The translations under genes were made by a program, and so were the position numbers. 28,478 nt of DNA from a virus: IMG/VR virus record IMGVR_UViG_3300050011_000007, positions 1-28,478 of that record. One strand, 5' to 3'. Below, piece by piece: positions 20,754-27,873 of the stretch (its first letter is position 1; each line of letters begins with the position of its first letter). The notes under the pieces are model-generated. The model ran no database searches and was not told the origin of the DNA. It saw only the letters and a program-made list of their open reading frames with translations.

Positions 20754-21461
20754 CAAACATGTAAAAATGATCTCAAGCCTGTTTATTCCAAGGGCTTGTG
20801 CCAGCAGTGTTATGACAGGCAGAAGTCATCCGCCCGGAATTACAAGAAGGCTGAGTGCCGAAACGGGCATCCTTTTGTCGAGGGCAGCTTCGAGACATCG
20901 ACTAGTAATAAGCGCCTCTGTTTGATATGCAAGGAAGAGAACAAGAAAACGCACTGCCCGCAAGGGCATGAGTACGTCAAAGATAATATCTATATGGTCA
21001 ATGGCAGTCCCCAGTGCAAGATCTGTCGCAACCAGCGTATGCGTGACAGACGACCAGCTAGGGGTATCGGTGCTGGAGGAGTCAACAAGGCAAAGACTCA
21101 TTGTCCCCAAGGCCACGAGTACAGTGAGGAAAACACCCTTCAAAACAAGGATGGGCGCAGAGGGTGCAGAGCTTGTGCTAACACCAATAGCAGAATACAA
21201 AGAGTAAAAGCACACGGAATCACGCCAGAGCAATATGAAGAACTCCTAATTGCGCAGGACTATAGATGCCCTGGCTGCAATGAGGTTCTAGAAGACAGAT
21301 CGGGCCAAGCTATAGATCACGACCACGTGTGCTGCCCGGAAGTCTTTTCTTGCGGCAGATGCATTAGAGGAATACTCTGCAAATCATGTAATACGGTTCT
21401 AGGGTTTGCTAAAGATAGATCTGAAACACTAAGAAATCTCGCTGACTACCTGGAGAAATAG
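20748..21461 (+). CDS. HNH homing endonuclease (endonuclease VII type) with three zinc-finger repeats
   Basis: This is a 237-residue protein. The N-terminus has a C5 and C18-x2-C21 site. Three repeats of the form C-x2-GH-x(n)-C-x2-C follow at 37-61, 70-93 and 119-143; the last two open with the same seven residues, THCPQGHEY. These probably contact DNA. The C-terminal endonuclease VII-like core has C174-x2-C177, D190-H-D-H193, then RGILCKSCNTVLG (C211, C214, N215). It is free-standing on the plus strand at the end of the accessory cluster. It lacks a Shine-Dalgarno; the ATG is 6 nt after the -10. Its A/T-richer coding region differs from the GC-rich neighbours, suggesting later arrival. A terminator follows its stop. 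Confidence 0.88.
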   Translation: MDQTCKNDLKPVYSKGLCQQCYDRQKSSARNYKKAECRNGHPFVEGSFETSTSNKRLCLICKEENKKTHCPQGHEYVKDNIYMVNGSPQCKICRNQRMRDRRPARGIGAGGVNKAKTHCPQGHEYSEENTLQNKDGRRGCRACANTNSRIQRVKAHGITPEQYEELLIAQDYRCPGCNEVLEDRSGQAIDHDHVCCPEVFSCGRCIRGILCKSCNTVLGFAKDRSETLRNLADYLEK

Positions 21462-21464
21462 AAG

Positions 21465-21490
21465 AAGCCCGGTCCTGATGGACCGGGCTT
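21465..21490. terminator. Strong hairpin terminator between converging transcription units
   Basis: AAGCCCGGTCC (21465-21475) and GGACCGGGCTT (21480-21490) form a perfect 11-bp stem with a 4-nt loop. It stands 3 nt after the plus-strand HNH stop and about 40 nt beyond the capsid gene stop on the other strand, so it may serve both directions. Confidence 0.8.
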
Positions 21491-21497
21491 GACTTCC

Positions 21498-21519
21498 TAA
21501 GTCTGGTGTGTTAGACTTA
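21498..21519 (-). terminator. Second small hairpin behind the capsid gene
   Basis: TAAGTCT (21498-21504) and AGACTTA (21513-21519) pair over an 8-nt loop, 13 nt after the capsid stop on the minus strand. It is weak by itself but adjoins the stronger hairpin. Confidence 0.4.
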
Positions 21520-21531
21520 TAATATCTGGGG

Positions 21532-22551
21532 TCAGTTCGTCCTTACAACCGTGACGGCTTGGTCCGTGATCAGGCCAAGACCCCAGATGGAGTACCACGC
21601 AAGTCCGTGCTCACGTCCGTAGTCGAGGATACCGGCGTCACGAAGCTCAACCGGAAGGCTGATCGCGTGACCGAAGGCATTGTCCCCGATGAAGATCGCG
21701 TCGTAGTACAGGGCGGTGCCTGAACCACCGGACAGGTTGGAAACGAGGTCGTTCCATACCTGGGTCGTCTCGATGAAGACGATATCGTTGATGCGACCGA
21801 TCTCACCAAGCATGAAATTGCCCGGTGCCGCGTACTTGGTCACTTCCGTCCATTCCGGGTCGTCACGAAGCTGACGTGACTGGTGAGGGTGGACGAAGCC
21901 GACGTAGCTGTCTCCGAGCCTCGGGACGTTCTTGGTGCTCAGGGTCTCAGCAACGTCCTTGGTCACGGATGCGGTGAAGGCGAAGTTACCCGCGCTCAGA
22001 CCGGTCGTGCCATTGCCCGTCGCCGGAACACCATGGTCGTACGGGCTAAGCGGTGTACGAACAGCCGACGCGAGCGCTGGCTTGTTGTAACCGTATAGGA
22101 GGCTGGTCGCCTGACGAAGGGTGTCTCGGGCTGAACCGTCTAGGTAGAGCGCCATGTTCCTGCCCAGAAGACGTGCGGCAGAAGCCATGACGTCATCGAA
22201 GCTGGCGTTCAGAAGAAGCTCGGTCACGGCAACGGCGAAGCCCTGCTCTGCGACGGAGATGTCGAACTGGGAAGCGGTCAGGGCGACAGGCTCAAGGCGA
22301 ACGCCTTCAACTAGCTGCGATGCACTCGGGAGGTTGTTGTACCTCATGAAGTGAATCGTGAGTCCGGGCTGCACGCCCAGCTCTGTCTTCTTGACAGCGA
22401 ACTGCTCAAAGCGAAGCACAGGCATCGCCATGAACAGAATTTCCTTCGACCAAAGCTGCTGAATCGCCGGGGTCAGGTTGCTGTTGGTGCCAGCATAGGC
22501 GGTCGGACTCCCCGCAAGGAAGTTCGTACCTGTAATTGCGCTTCCTGCCAT
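21532..22551 (-). CDS. Major capsid protein (N4-gp56-like)
   Basis: The 339-residue protein follows portal and scaffold, the classic order. Near its N-terminus 'TPAIQQLWSKEILFMAMPVLRFEQFA', then 'GLTIHFMRYNNLPSASQLVEGV' and 'ASQFDISVAEQGFAVAVTELLL' are the N4-gp56-like N-terminal blocks. The middle has 'YVGFVHPHQSRQLRDDPEW' and 'GNFMLGEIGRINDIVFIETTQVW', and the end 'GLAWYSIWGLGLI', all typical. It would form the shell as hexamers and pentamers with an HK97-like fold. AAGGA stands 7 nt before the ATG. It is downstream of a possible separate promoter, which would explain high expression. Confidence 0.9.
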   Translation of the reverse strand: MAGSAITGTNFLAGSPTAYAGTNSNLTPAIQQLWSKEILFMAMPVLRFEQFAVKKTELGVQPGLTIHFMRYNNLPSASQLVEGVRLEPVALTASQFDISVAEQGFAVAVTELLLNASFDDVMASAARLLGRNMALYLDGSARDTLRQATSLLYGYNKPALASAVRTPLSPYDHGVPATGNGTTGLSAGNFAFTASVTKDVAETLSTKNVPRLGDSYVGFVHPHQSRQLRDDPEWTEVTKYAAPGNFMLGEIGRINDIVFIETTQVWNDLVSNLSGGSGTALYYDAIFIGDNAFGHAISLPVELRDAGILDYGREHGLAWYSIWGLGLITDQAVTVVRTN

Positions 22552-22575
22552 TTGCAGTCCTTCTCTTCTTGACTA

Positions 22576-22611
22576 AGCAGGCGGTTTGCCCTGCTGACAC
22601 TTACGAGTATA
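22576..22611 (-). promoter_or_regulatory. Possible promoter and leader hairpin of the capsid gene
   Basis: In the 108-bp gap before the capsid gene, TATACT (22611-22606, minus strand) is a good -10 hexamer, but the -35 is weak. The leader holds a 6-bp hairpin (22576-22581 with 22590-22595). Confidence 0.42.
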
Positions 22612-22659
22612 GGGTATGTTTCCAGAGTAGTTGATAAAAGCTACGGAGTGTGGCCCGGA

Positions 22660-23400
22660 TTAGTCGAACAGACCGCGACCCGATCCTGAAGGCATTCCGA
22701 CACGCTTGCGGAGTGCTGCGTAGTCAGACATGCTCATGCCCGCGATCTCCTGGGCGGACACCTGACGGTCTCCCTGGGCGTCCATTGGTCCTACTCCGTT
22801 GGTCCCCGCTGCCGGTGCGACACCTGGCATCTGTGACCTCTGGCGCAGGCCAGCCTGGCGCATGTTCTCGACGATCTGAGCCGTCTTCGCCTTGAGCATC
22901 TCGATGCTCGCCTCGACTGAGGTCTCATCCTCGCCGGTAATGAAGTCAACCAGTTCAGGAGCGATGCTCTCGGATTCTTCTACGACCCTCCGCTGGATGT
23001 AGTTCTGCATCCTCATGTACTTCAGTTCCTGCTGGTACATGGCTTCGCTGCGCTCGCGCTCAGCCTGCATCTCAGCGAAACGGGCATCCGTCTCCTGGCG
23101 CAGGTGCTCTGCGAACTCCTTGGCTGACATCTCAGCCTCGCTGGCCTTCTTGCGTTCAGCCTCGATCTGTGCGAGGCGGTCAGCCTCGGTCTTCTCCTGG
23201 GCCTTCTGGAACTTGCGGAGTTCCTTCAGCTCGTCGTCCATCGCCTTCTGGCGCTCGTCAGCCTTGGACAACTGAGGGTATAGCTTGTCCCTCTCCTGTG
23301 TCCTGGCGCTGTTGAGCATCTCATCGACCTGTTCCTTGGAGAAGAACTTGTCGGTGCCGCCCGGAGCCGGTGGTGTTACCTCTTCGGTCATTGCAGACAT
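22660..23400 (-). CDS. Capsid scaffolding protein
   Basis: The 246-residue protein is acidic at the N-terminus (MSAMTEEVTPPAPGG), followed by 'FFSKEQVDEMLNSARTQERDKLY', a common scaffold start. A long charged coiled coil spans about residues 35-130 (KADERQKAMDDELKELRKFQKAQEKTEADRLAQIEAERKK...). The C-terminus is flexible and Gly/Pro-rich with a basic end, 'YAALRKRVGMPSGSGRGLFD', which would touch the capsid protein. The position between portal and capsid genes is the classic scaffold site. No protease motif was seen. The start has only a weak AGAG site; ATG 23391 is an alternative. Confidence 0.85.
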   Translation of the reverse strand: MSAMTEEVTPPAPGGTDKFFSKEQVDEMLNSARTQERDKLYPQLSKADERQKAMDDELKELRKFQKAQEKTEADRLAQIEAERKKASEAEMSAKEFAEHLRQETDARFAEMQAERERSEAMYQQELKYMRMQNYIQRRVVEESESIAPELVDFITGEDETSVEASIEMLKAKTAQIVENMRQAGLRQRSQMPGVAPAAGTNGVGPMDAQGDRQVSAQEIAGMSMSDYAALRKRVGMPSGSGRGLFD

Positions 23401-23456
23401 GATGTCTCTTTCTACGAATAATCCCCTTGGTCCTGACTCATTCTACTAGCTAGTTG

Positions 23457-25244
23457 CTAACTGCTGTAGCCAGGATCTTCTGAGTTGCCCGAAGGCAGGC
23501 GACGCTGGGCGAGCTTGGTGCCGTAAGCCTGGGTTACCAGATCCTTCAGCATTGTGCCCGATCCTGCATTCATGATAGCCCCGATGTCACCAAGGCCCGG
23601 AAGGCTAGGTAGCTGCATACCGCCGCCGTTGACGGCAGGCTGCTTCTCGGTCGTCTTCTTGGTCTTGGTACCGTCAGCCTTGGTCGTCGTGGACTCGGAT
23701 GTCTCGCCAGGTCCGACCGGAGTACCGGCACCCTCTGGGATGACACCCGTGAGCATCATGATCATGGCGTCTACCTGAGTCGTCAGGATGCGCTTGGCAG
23801 CATCCATCTTGACGTCATCCATCTGCTCCATGAAGAGTTCCTGAAGCTTCTCGTCAGGGAACTGCTCACCGAGCTTGGAGAGTGCGCCCTGCTTGGACTC
23901 AAGTCCGAGCATCAGCTCAGCCTGGATCTCGTTCAGCACGACGAGCTGGTCCTGAGGCAGCGGCGGCGGGAACATCACGTCGATATTGTAGACCTGAGGA
24001 TCGACAGGGTTGACGAACGGAGCCTGATCGTCACGCATGATGCCATCAGTGTCAGGGTTGTAGTAGACCTGCTCTGGCTCGAAGAGGAAGAGTGTCTTCA
24101 GGCACATCTGGGAGATCTTGCGGAAGCCATTGCCGTACTGGGTCTTCTTGAGGTTGTACTTCATGACGGTAGGCATGTACTGGATCGCCAGGGCGACTCC
24201 GGAGGTATTCGAGATCTGCTGCTCGGCACCCATGGCATTCTGGGGCACGCCCATCAGCTCGTGCATCCAGAGCTTGATCATGTTCATGAACTCGATAGCC
24301 GGTGCGAGACCCTCTGCCCCGCCCTGTAGGTTCTCTACACGGGCATCCTTGTTAGCCAGCGCCCAGATCTTGTTGGCACCCTTCTCAAGGTTGGATGCCT
24401 TCGCGCCCGTGATGACGGTGACCGGGGCGACATGGTAGTTGATGATGTCAAGGATGTCAGTAGCTAGCTCATTGAAGGTACGGTTAAGCGGGATGATGTC
24501 AATGACATCGCTGAGTCCCCATGGAGAAGCCGCTACGGGCTTGTTCGGGATGTGGACAACAGGAATGAAGCCGAGAGGATTCGGACGGCGGTCGATCAGC
24601 TCGTCATTGATGTATTCCTCGATGTACTGATCGGTGATGATCTCGACATAGGTGTTGACCATTCTCGTGCCCTCTGGGGCAGTCGACCAGAATCGGTACT
24701 TGAGCTTGAAGCGGAGCATCCTGTCCTTGTCATGGGGATGCCATTCAGGGAAGCAGAAGCTCGGGTTCAGGGGAAGGATGCGGACTCTGCCCGGAACTGG
24801 ATCGCCTGTCGCCTCATTGACATAGGCGGGCTCGTAGGCTACCTTGACGAAGACATCGCCGTAGACAGAACCCAGGTTGCCCATGCCCCAGAGCAGCTCG
24901 TCCTTGCGGTTGTCCTGGTTCCATACACGGTCGAGAAGGGCAGGAGTGATGTGGGTGAAGGCAGGGTCGACCTGAAACATGACCGACTTGCTGAAGGTGA
25001 AGTTCGTCAGGTAGTCTGAGAACGCAGCGACGTAGTTAGCCGTGAGCTGAGGCTCGCCCGGCGGACGCCTGTAGGCCCAGTGATGGCCCAGGTAGAAGGC
25101 TGCGGAGTTCGCGTAACGTGTGAGGCGCATACCATGGATCTCGAACTCCTCGTCAGAGAGTTCGATCAGGCCAAGCGGGGAGACAGCGATCGTCAGGTCA
25201 GAGCCTGATGCCCTGGCTGACGGGCTGATAAAGTCAAGTGCCAT
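23457..25244 (-). CDS. Portal protein (SPP1 gp6-like)
   Basis: The start at 25244 (MALDFISPSARASGSDL) has AGGGGA 4 nt upstream; a longer reading lacks a ribosome site. The 595-residue protein shows the portal fold: 'LTRYANSAAFYLGHHWAYRRPPGEP', 'NYVAAFSDYLTNFTF', 'GSVYGDVFVKVAY', wing strands (FPEWHPHDKDRMLRFKLKYRFW) and 'GLSDVIDIIPLNRTFNELATDILDIINYH'. It ends with the stem/crown 'GVPQNAMGAEQQISNTSGVALAIQYMPTV'. The C-terminal 100 residues are a Thr/Lys-rich tail. It forms the dodecameric DNA gate at one vertex. The gene order portal, scaffold, capsid supports it. Confidence 0.93.
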   Translation of the reverse strand: MALDFISPSARASGSDLTIAVSPLGLIELSDEEFEIHGMRLTRYANSAAFYLGHHWAYRRPPGEPQLTANYVAAFSDYLTNFTFSKSVMFQVDPAFTHITPALLDRVWNQDNRKDELLWGMGNLGSVYGDVFVKVAYEPAYVNEATGDPVPGRVRILPLNPSFCFPEWHPHDKDRMLRFKLKYRFWSTAPEGTRMVNTYVEIITDQYIEEYINDELIDRRPNPLGFIPVVHIPNKPVAASPWGLSDVIDIIPLNRTFNELATDILDIINYHVAPVTVITGAKASNLEKGANKIWALANKDARVENLQGGAEGLAPAIEFMNMIKLWMHELMGVPQNAMGAEQQISNTSGVALAIQYMPTVMKYNLKKTQYGNGFRKISQMCLKTLFLFEPEQVYYNPDTDGIMRDDQAPFVNPVDPQVYNIDVMFPPPLPQDQLVVLNEIQAELMLGLESKQGALSKLGEQFPDEKLQELFMEQMDDVKMDAAKRILTTQVDAMIMMLTGVIPEGAGTPVGPGETSESTTTKADGTKTKKTTEKQPAVNGGGMQLPSLPGLGDIGAIMNAGSGTMLKDLVTQAYGTKLAQRRLPSGNSEDPGYSS

Positions 25245-25306
25245 CGTTTCCCCTTGCGCCGAATATACTCCTATGTTACCGTGACGACTCCAATAGTCTA
25301 GCGGAC

Positions 25307-25334
25307 TTGACAACAGGTAACTAGTTGATAGACT
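25307..25334 (+). promoter_or_regulatory. Promoter P7 of the DUF2637 gene
   Basis: TTGACA (25307-25312), 16 nt, TAGACT (25329-25334). The start near 25341 leaves an 11-nt leader that begins at GAAGGAGG. It lies opposite the portal gene's upstream region, for which I see no convincing minus-strand promoter. Confidence 0.6.
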
Positions 25335-25351
25335 ACTCCAGAAGGAGGAAG

Positions 25352-26119
25352 ATGAAGCTACCTAATAGCATCACATGGATTAGAAAGCCCAAGGAGCCCA
25401 GTCTTGATGAGGAGCTGCTGGAATTCTCATTCCTGAGCACCCACAGGAAGTGGGCCTTCCGGCTCCTGGCTGTCATCGTTGTCATCGCCACGGTCGCGGG
25501 CCTCTCGGAGAGCTTTAACGGGCTCTACATCTGGTTCAGCACCCACGGAATCACCGGATTCTGGGCTGACTTCGCCCCGCTGCTTCTGGACTCGTTCACC
25601 GTCATCGGTGAGCTGGCCATCTTCGGTGCCCTGACTGCTCCGAGACACTGGCACTGGCGCAAGCGCTTCCTGCCATGGGTCGGAATCATCCTGGGCCTAG
25701 GCGGATCAGTCGCAGGCAACGTCGGTGACAAGGCGGGCCACCCGCTGAGCTGGCAGTTGACGGCTATGATCCCCCCGCTGGCTGGTGCCTTCGGAATCAT
25801 GATCGGCTTCTCGGTCCTCAAGTCACTAGCGGGCGAGAAGGCTGAAACCCTGATCAGGAAGCGGGCGACGGCTATCAAGGTCAGCGCGGAAAGGATCGAG
25901 CCCGTCGAGCTTGAGAAGCCAACGGTACACAGGGGGATTGACGTGCTGATTCCTCCGGTGCCCGAAGCGGCTCAGAGCATCGAGCCCGTTCCGGTCGAGA
26001 GCATCGAGTCAGGAAGGTCAGCGTTCGATGTCAGCAATGACTTCGCCATGACCCGTGTCCAGTTGCCCAAGCCTACCGGCGTGGTCGGGGAGACAGGTCA
26101 GTTCCCGGCGCTGCCATAA
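25352..26119 (+). CDS. DUF2637 (SpdB-like) four-helix membrane protein
   Basis: The start is the ATG at 25352, after AAGGAGG (3-nt gap). A TTG 27 nt upstream would lie before the ribosome site and is rejected. The 255-residue protein has four hydrophobic helices at about 34-52, 72-96, 106-124 and 138-159. The DUF2637 core is visible: 'SESFNGLYIWFSTHGITGFWADFAPLLLDSFTVIGELAIFGAL' followed by 'GLGGSVAGNVGDKAGHPLSW'. The family is known from actinobacterial plasmids (spread proteins) and phages. Residues 165-255 are a soluble tail with Pro/Glu-rich stretches (VELEKPTVHRGIDVLIPPVPEAAQSIEPVPVESIESG). It sits on the opposite strand to the structural genes, and its 3' end overlaps the HExxH gene by 47 nt. 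Confidence 0.82.
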   Translation: MKLPNSITWIRKPKEPSLDEELLEFSFLSTHRKWAFRLLAVIVVIATVAGLSESFNGLYIWFSTHGITGFWADFAPLLLDSFTVIGELAIFGALTAPRHWHWRKRFLPWVGIILGLGGSVAGNVGDKAGHPLSWQLTAMIPPLAGAFGIMIGFSVLKSLAGEKAETLIRKRATAIKVSAERIEPVELEKPTVHRGIDVLIPPVPEAAQSIEPVPVESIESGRSAFDVSNDFAMTRVQLPKPTGVVGETGQFPALP

Positions 26120-26624
26120 CATGCGGTGCCAGGGTTAGATTACCGGCAGCCTCATGGAAAGAAGCTGAGTCAAACCTGGTGGGCTTGCCCGCCGCGAGGG
26201 CAGTTCCGTAGGGAGAATAGCTTCCGGGGACTGCCCTCTCAGCCGTCTTCTCCGCGTATCCTTCTACACGACCCCGCCCGGTACTATTTCCGGGGGCCAT
26301 GGCAGCCTCGAACTGAAGCGGGTTGAGACGGTGCTGTGTCGCATGATGGGCTTCGTGGACGATCAGCCTGTGAGTCTGCTGCTCTCGCTCTGGTGAGCCT
26401 GCGGACATGCCTGAGGGGGCTCCTGCGAAGCGCATCGACTGGTCGGTGTGCCGGTAAGCCCCGGCGTGCTGAACGGAGTCGTCGTTGAAGCGGACCTTGT
26501 TGATGTGCTGGACAGTCTCCAGCGGGACGCGCCGCTGATACAGGGCGTTGGCGAGGTACTTGTGCTCGAAGGCATTACCGCCGTAGGATGTGAATGAATC
26601 GGCGTAGTCCTCCGGGGTAGCCAT
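26073..26624 (-). CDS. HExxH metallopeptidase-like protein
   Basis: The 183-residue protein has the zinc-peptidase signature H90-E91-A-H-H94 inside 'RLIVHEAHHATQHRLNP', preceded by a hydrophobic helix. 'VEGYAEKTAER' at 120-130 offers E121 or E125 as third ligand, as in gluzincins. The N-terminus (MATPEDYADSFTSYGGNAFEHKYLANALYQRR) and the disordered, basic C-terminus (TDLSPRPRR) flank it. Genes of this kind occur near phage portal and capsid genes, sometimes as virion-linked or ejected proteins; a maturation protease is possible but not proven. The ATG overlaps the TAA of the 83-residue gene (TAATG). Confidence 0.68.
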   Translation of the reverse strand: MATPEDYADSFTSYGGNAFEHKYLANALYQRRVPLETVQHINKVRFNDDSVQHAGAYRHTDQSMRFAGAPSGMSAGSPEREQQTHRLIVHEAHHATQHRLNPLQFEAAMAPGNSTGRGRVEGYAEKTAERAVPGSYSPYGTALAAGKPTRFDSASFHEAAGNLTLAPHVMAAPGTDLSPRPRR

Positions 26625-26875
26625 TATTCATCCGTTCCGTAGATAAACTGCGTGTACTCAGCGATCGAGTCGAAGTCACCCTCTCCCCTCTGACGCCAGC
26701 GGTGACGCTGGACAGCGGCGGTCCTGATGCGGGTGTTGATAGCATCCCTCCGGTGATCAGGAGCTGCCTCAAGAATGCGGCGGTTGGCATCAGCGACCGC
26801 GTACTTGGTCAGGGGAGTCGTCTCGTCCCCGTCCTGTTCGGGACGGGGACGGCGATCGTTGTAGAAGTCAGTCAA
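26624..26875 (-). CDS. 83-residue hypothetical protein with TTG start
   Basis: The start is TTG at 26875, which overlaps the end of the endonuclease gene and has a G-rich site upstream (GGGGGA). A longer reading would run through that gene in another frame. The protein begins (M)TDFYNDRRPRPEQDGDETT and continues with helical segments 'YAVADANRRILEAAPDHRRDAINTRIRTAAVQRHRW'. It ends 'FDSIAEYTQFIYGTDE'. No family is recognised. A TAATG overlap links it to the HExxH gene. Confidence 0.58.
   Translation of the reverse strand: MTDFYNDRRPRPEQDGDETTPLTKYAVADANRRILEAAPDHRRDAINTRIRTAAVQRHRWRQRGEGDFDSIAEYTQFIYGTDE
26825..26850. repeat. Perfect 10-bp inverted repeat inside the 83-residue gene
   Basis: GTCCCCGTCC (26825-26834) and GGACGGGGAC (26841-26850) are perfect complements with a 6-nt loop; a further C-G pair extends the stem. 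It codes for PRPEQDGDE on the minus strand and lies near the start of the gene, right behind the endonuclease gene. Confidence 0.65.
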
Positions 26876-27428
26876 GGTTAGTCCCCCTATACTCTTCCAG
26901 GTATTTAATCGCCGAATCCAGTCTACTCTTATCGTCATCAAAATTGCCCAGACCATGATTGCATTTCTGGCAAATAAGACCTCTAGCGCATTGTCCGCAA
27001 GATCTATTGCCCGAACAGCATGAATGATCATGGTCTACTACCAGAGGCAGATCTCTATAGCAAATCTTGCACAATCCATTCTGTTCTTGCATCAACAGCA
27101 AATATGACTCATAAGACATCTTGTACGTAGTCCTGAGCCAGCGTTCCCTCTGGTATTCCGCAGTACCCACCTGGTTGACTGATTTACGGAGCCTGCTAGC
27201 AGATTCTCTTTGAGCACAACCGCATGAACCAAGTCTCCCCTTCGTGTATGTCTCGCAGAGCTGCCTGAATCGAACATCTCTTAGCGTTCCGCAATCACAT
27301 TTACAAGGGAAAAAAGCGTCGTTGTTCCTGCCTGATCTGTAAAAGTCACCTGCTACCGTCCATCTGCCGAACTGATCTCCGGTGCGTACGGTAGCAGGTG
27401 ATCTCCTGGTTCTTTTTGCATTAGTCAT
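26868..27428 (-). CDS. Endonuclease VII-type homing endonuclease with N-terminal Cys-rich domain
   Basis: This is a 186-residue protein. Residues 17-75 (GDQFGRWTVAGDFYRSGRN ... PCKCDCGTLRDVRFRQL ... GRLGSCGCAQRE) form the FGR-W-x-V / CDCG / SCGC domain often fused to phage homing endonucleases. Residues 117-165 are the endonuclease VII core: C120-x2-C123, V-D132-H-D-H135, then RGLICQKCNHGLG (C153, C156, N157). The ATG lacks a Shine-Dalgarno, and TATGCT sits exactly 6 nt upstream, so a leaderless message is likely. It lies between the 129-residue and 83-residue genes, and its last codons overlap the TTG start of the latter. Its coding region is more AT-rich than its neighbours. Confidence 0.86.
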   Translation of the reverse strand: MTNAKRTRRSPATVRTGDQFGRWTVAGDFYRSGRNNDAFFPCKCDCGTLRDVRFRQLCETYTKGRLGSCGCAQRESASRLRKSVNQVGTAEYQRERWLRTTYKMSYESYLLLMQEQNGLCKICYRDLPLVVDHDHSCCSGNRSCGQCARGLICQKCNHGLGNFDDDKSRLDSAIKYLEEYRGTNLD

Positions 27429-27447
27429 GCATTAAGCATACACTAAT
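27420..27447 (-). promoter_or_regulatory. Leaderless-type promoter of the endonuclease gene
   Basis: On the minus strand TATGCT (27440-27435), six bases, ATG. A dyad ATTAGT (27447-27442) / ACTAAT (27425-27420) surrounds it. No -35 of good match is seen. Confidence 0.48.
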
Positions 27448-27453
27448 CACAGA

Positions 27454-27843
27454 TCAGTCCCTGACGACCGCCGCCGACGGACGCTCGGTCCTCGCACCCG
27501 AAAGGCTGACCTGGATGTAGTTCTGCTCTGCCTCAGGACTTGAACCGCCCATGAAGGCACGGAGATAGGTCGGGGCCTCTACCCAGGAAGCTGAGCCAAC
27601 GTGGACGCGCTCGCGCATCGTCTCTTCTGGCCACTTCTCGTAGACATTGCGGTTGTGACCGCGCCCGTCATCGATGTATCCCTGCTTCATGCCGTTGACA
27701 AACTCCATCGGCAGATCGGTGTCGGTCGCAAGACCTTCCTCGAAGCGCAGCGGACCACGACCGCCCGGCATATCCGGGGCGACCTTGACCTCGTAGACAC
27801 TCGACTGCTGCTGGGGCACTACAGGTGCCGGTGCTAGAGTCAT
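27454..27843 (-). CDS. Hypothetical protein of the head module
   Basis: The 129-residue protein starts MTLAPAPVVPQQQSSVYEVKVAPDMPGGRGPLRFEEGLATDTDLPMEFVNGMKQGY with AGGAG upstream. It has an N-terminal Pro/Gln-rich segment and a region 'GRGHNRNVYEKWPEETMRERVHVGSASWVEAPTYLRAFMGG'. No family is recognised. It lies between the 152-residue gene and the endonuclease gene, so its neighbours suggest a head or portal-associated role. Confidence 0.55.
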   Translation of the reverse strand: MTLAPAPVVPQQQSSVYEVKVAPDMPGGRGPLRFEEGLATDTDLPMEFVNGMKQGYIDDGRGHNRNVYEKWPEETMRERVHVGSASWVEAPTYLRAFMGGSSPEAEQNYIQVSLSGARTERPSAAVVRD

Positions 27844-27873
27844 TGTTTCTCCTTTAGTTACAACCAGTGTAGG

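Noticed and set aside
25245-25306. Minus-strand promoter of the portal gene
   Set aside because: TATATT, TAACAT and TAGACT occur as possible -10 boxes, but none has a matching -35 at 16-18 nt, so no call is made.
25325-25351. TTG start nine codons upstream for the DUF2637 protein
   Set aside because: It lies before the AAGGAGG site and before the predicted transcription start.
26876-27031. Longer start of the 83-residue protein
   Set aside because: The extra part lies inside the endonuclease gene and reads as a frame shadow; TTG at 26875 fits the overlap pattern.
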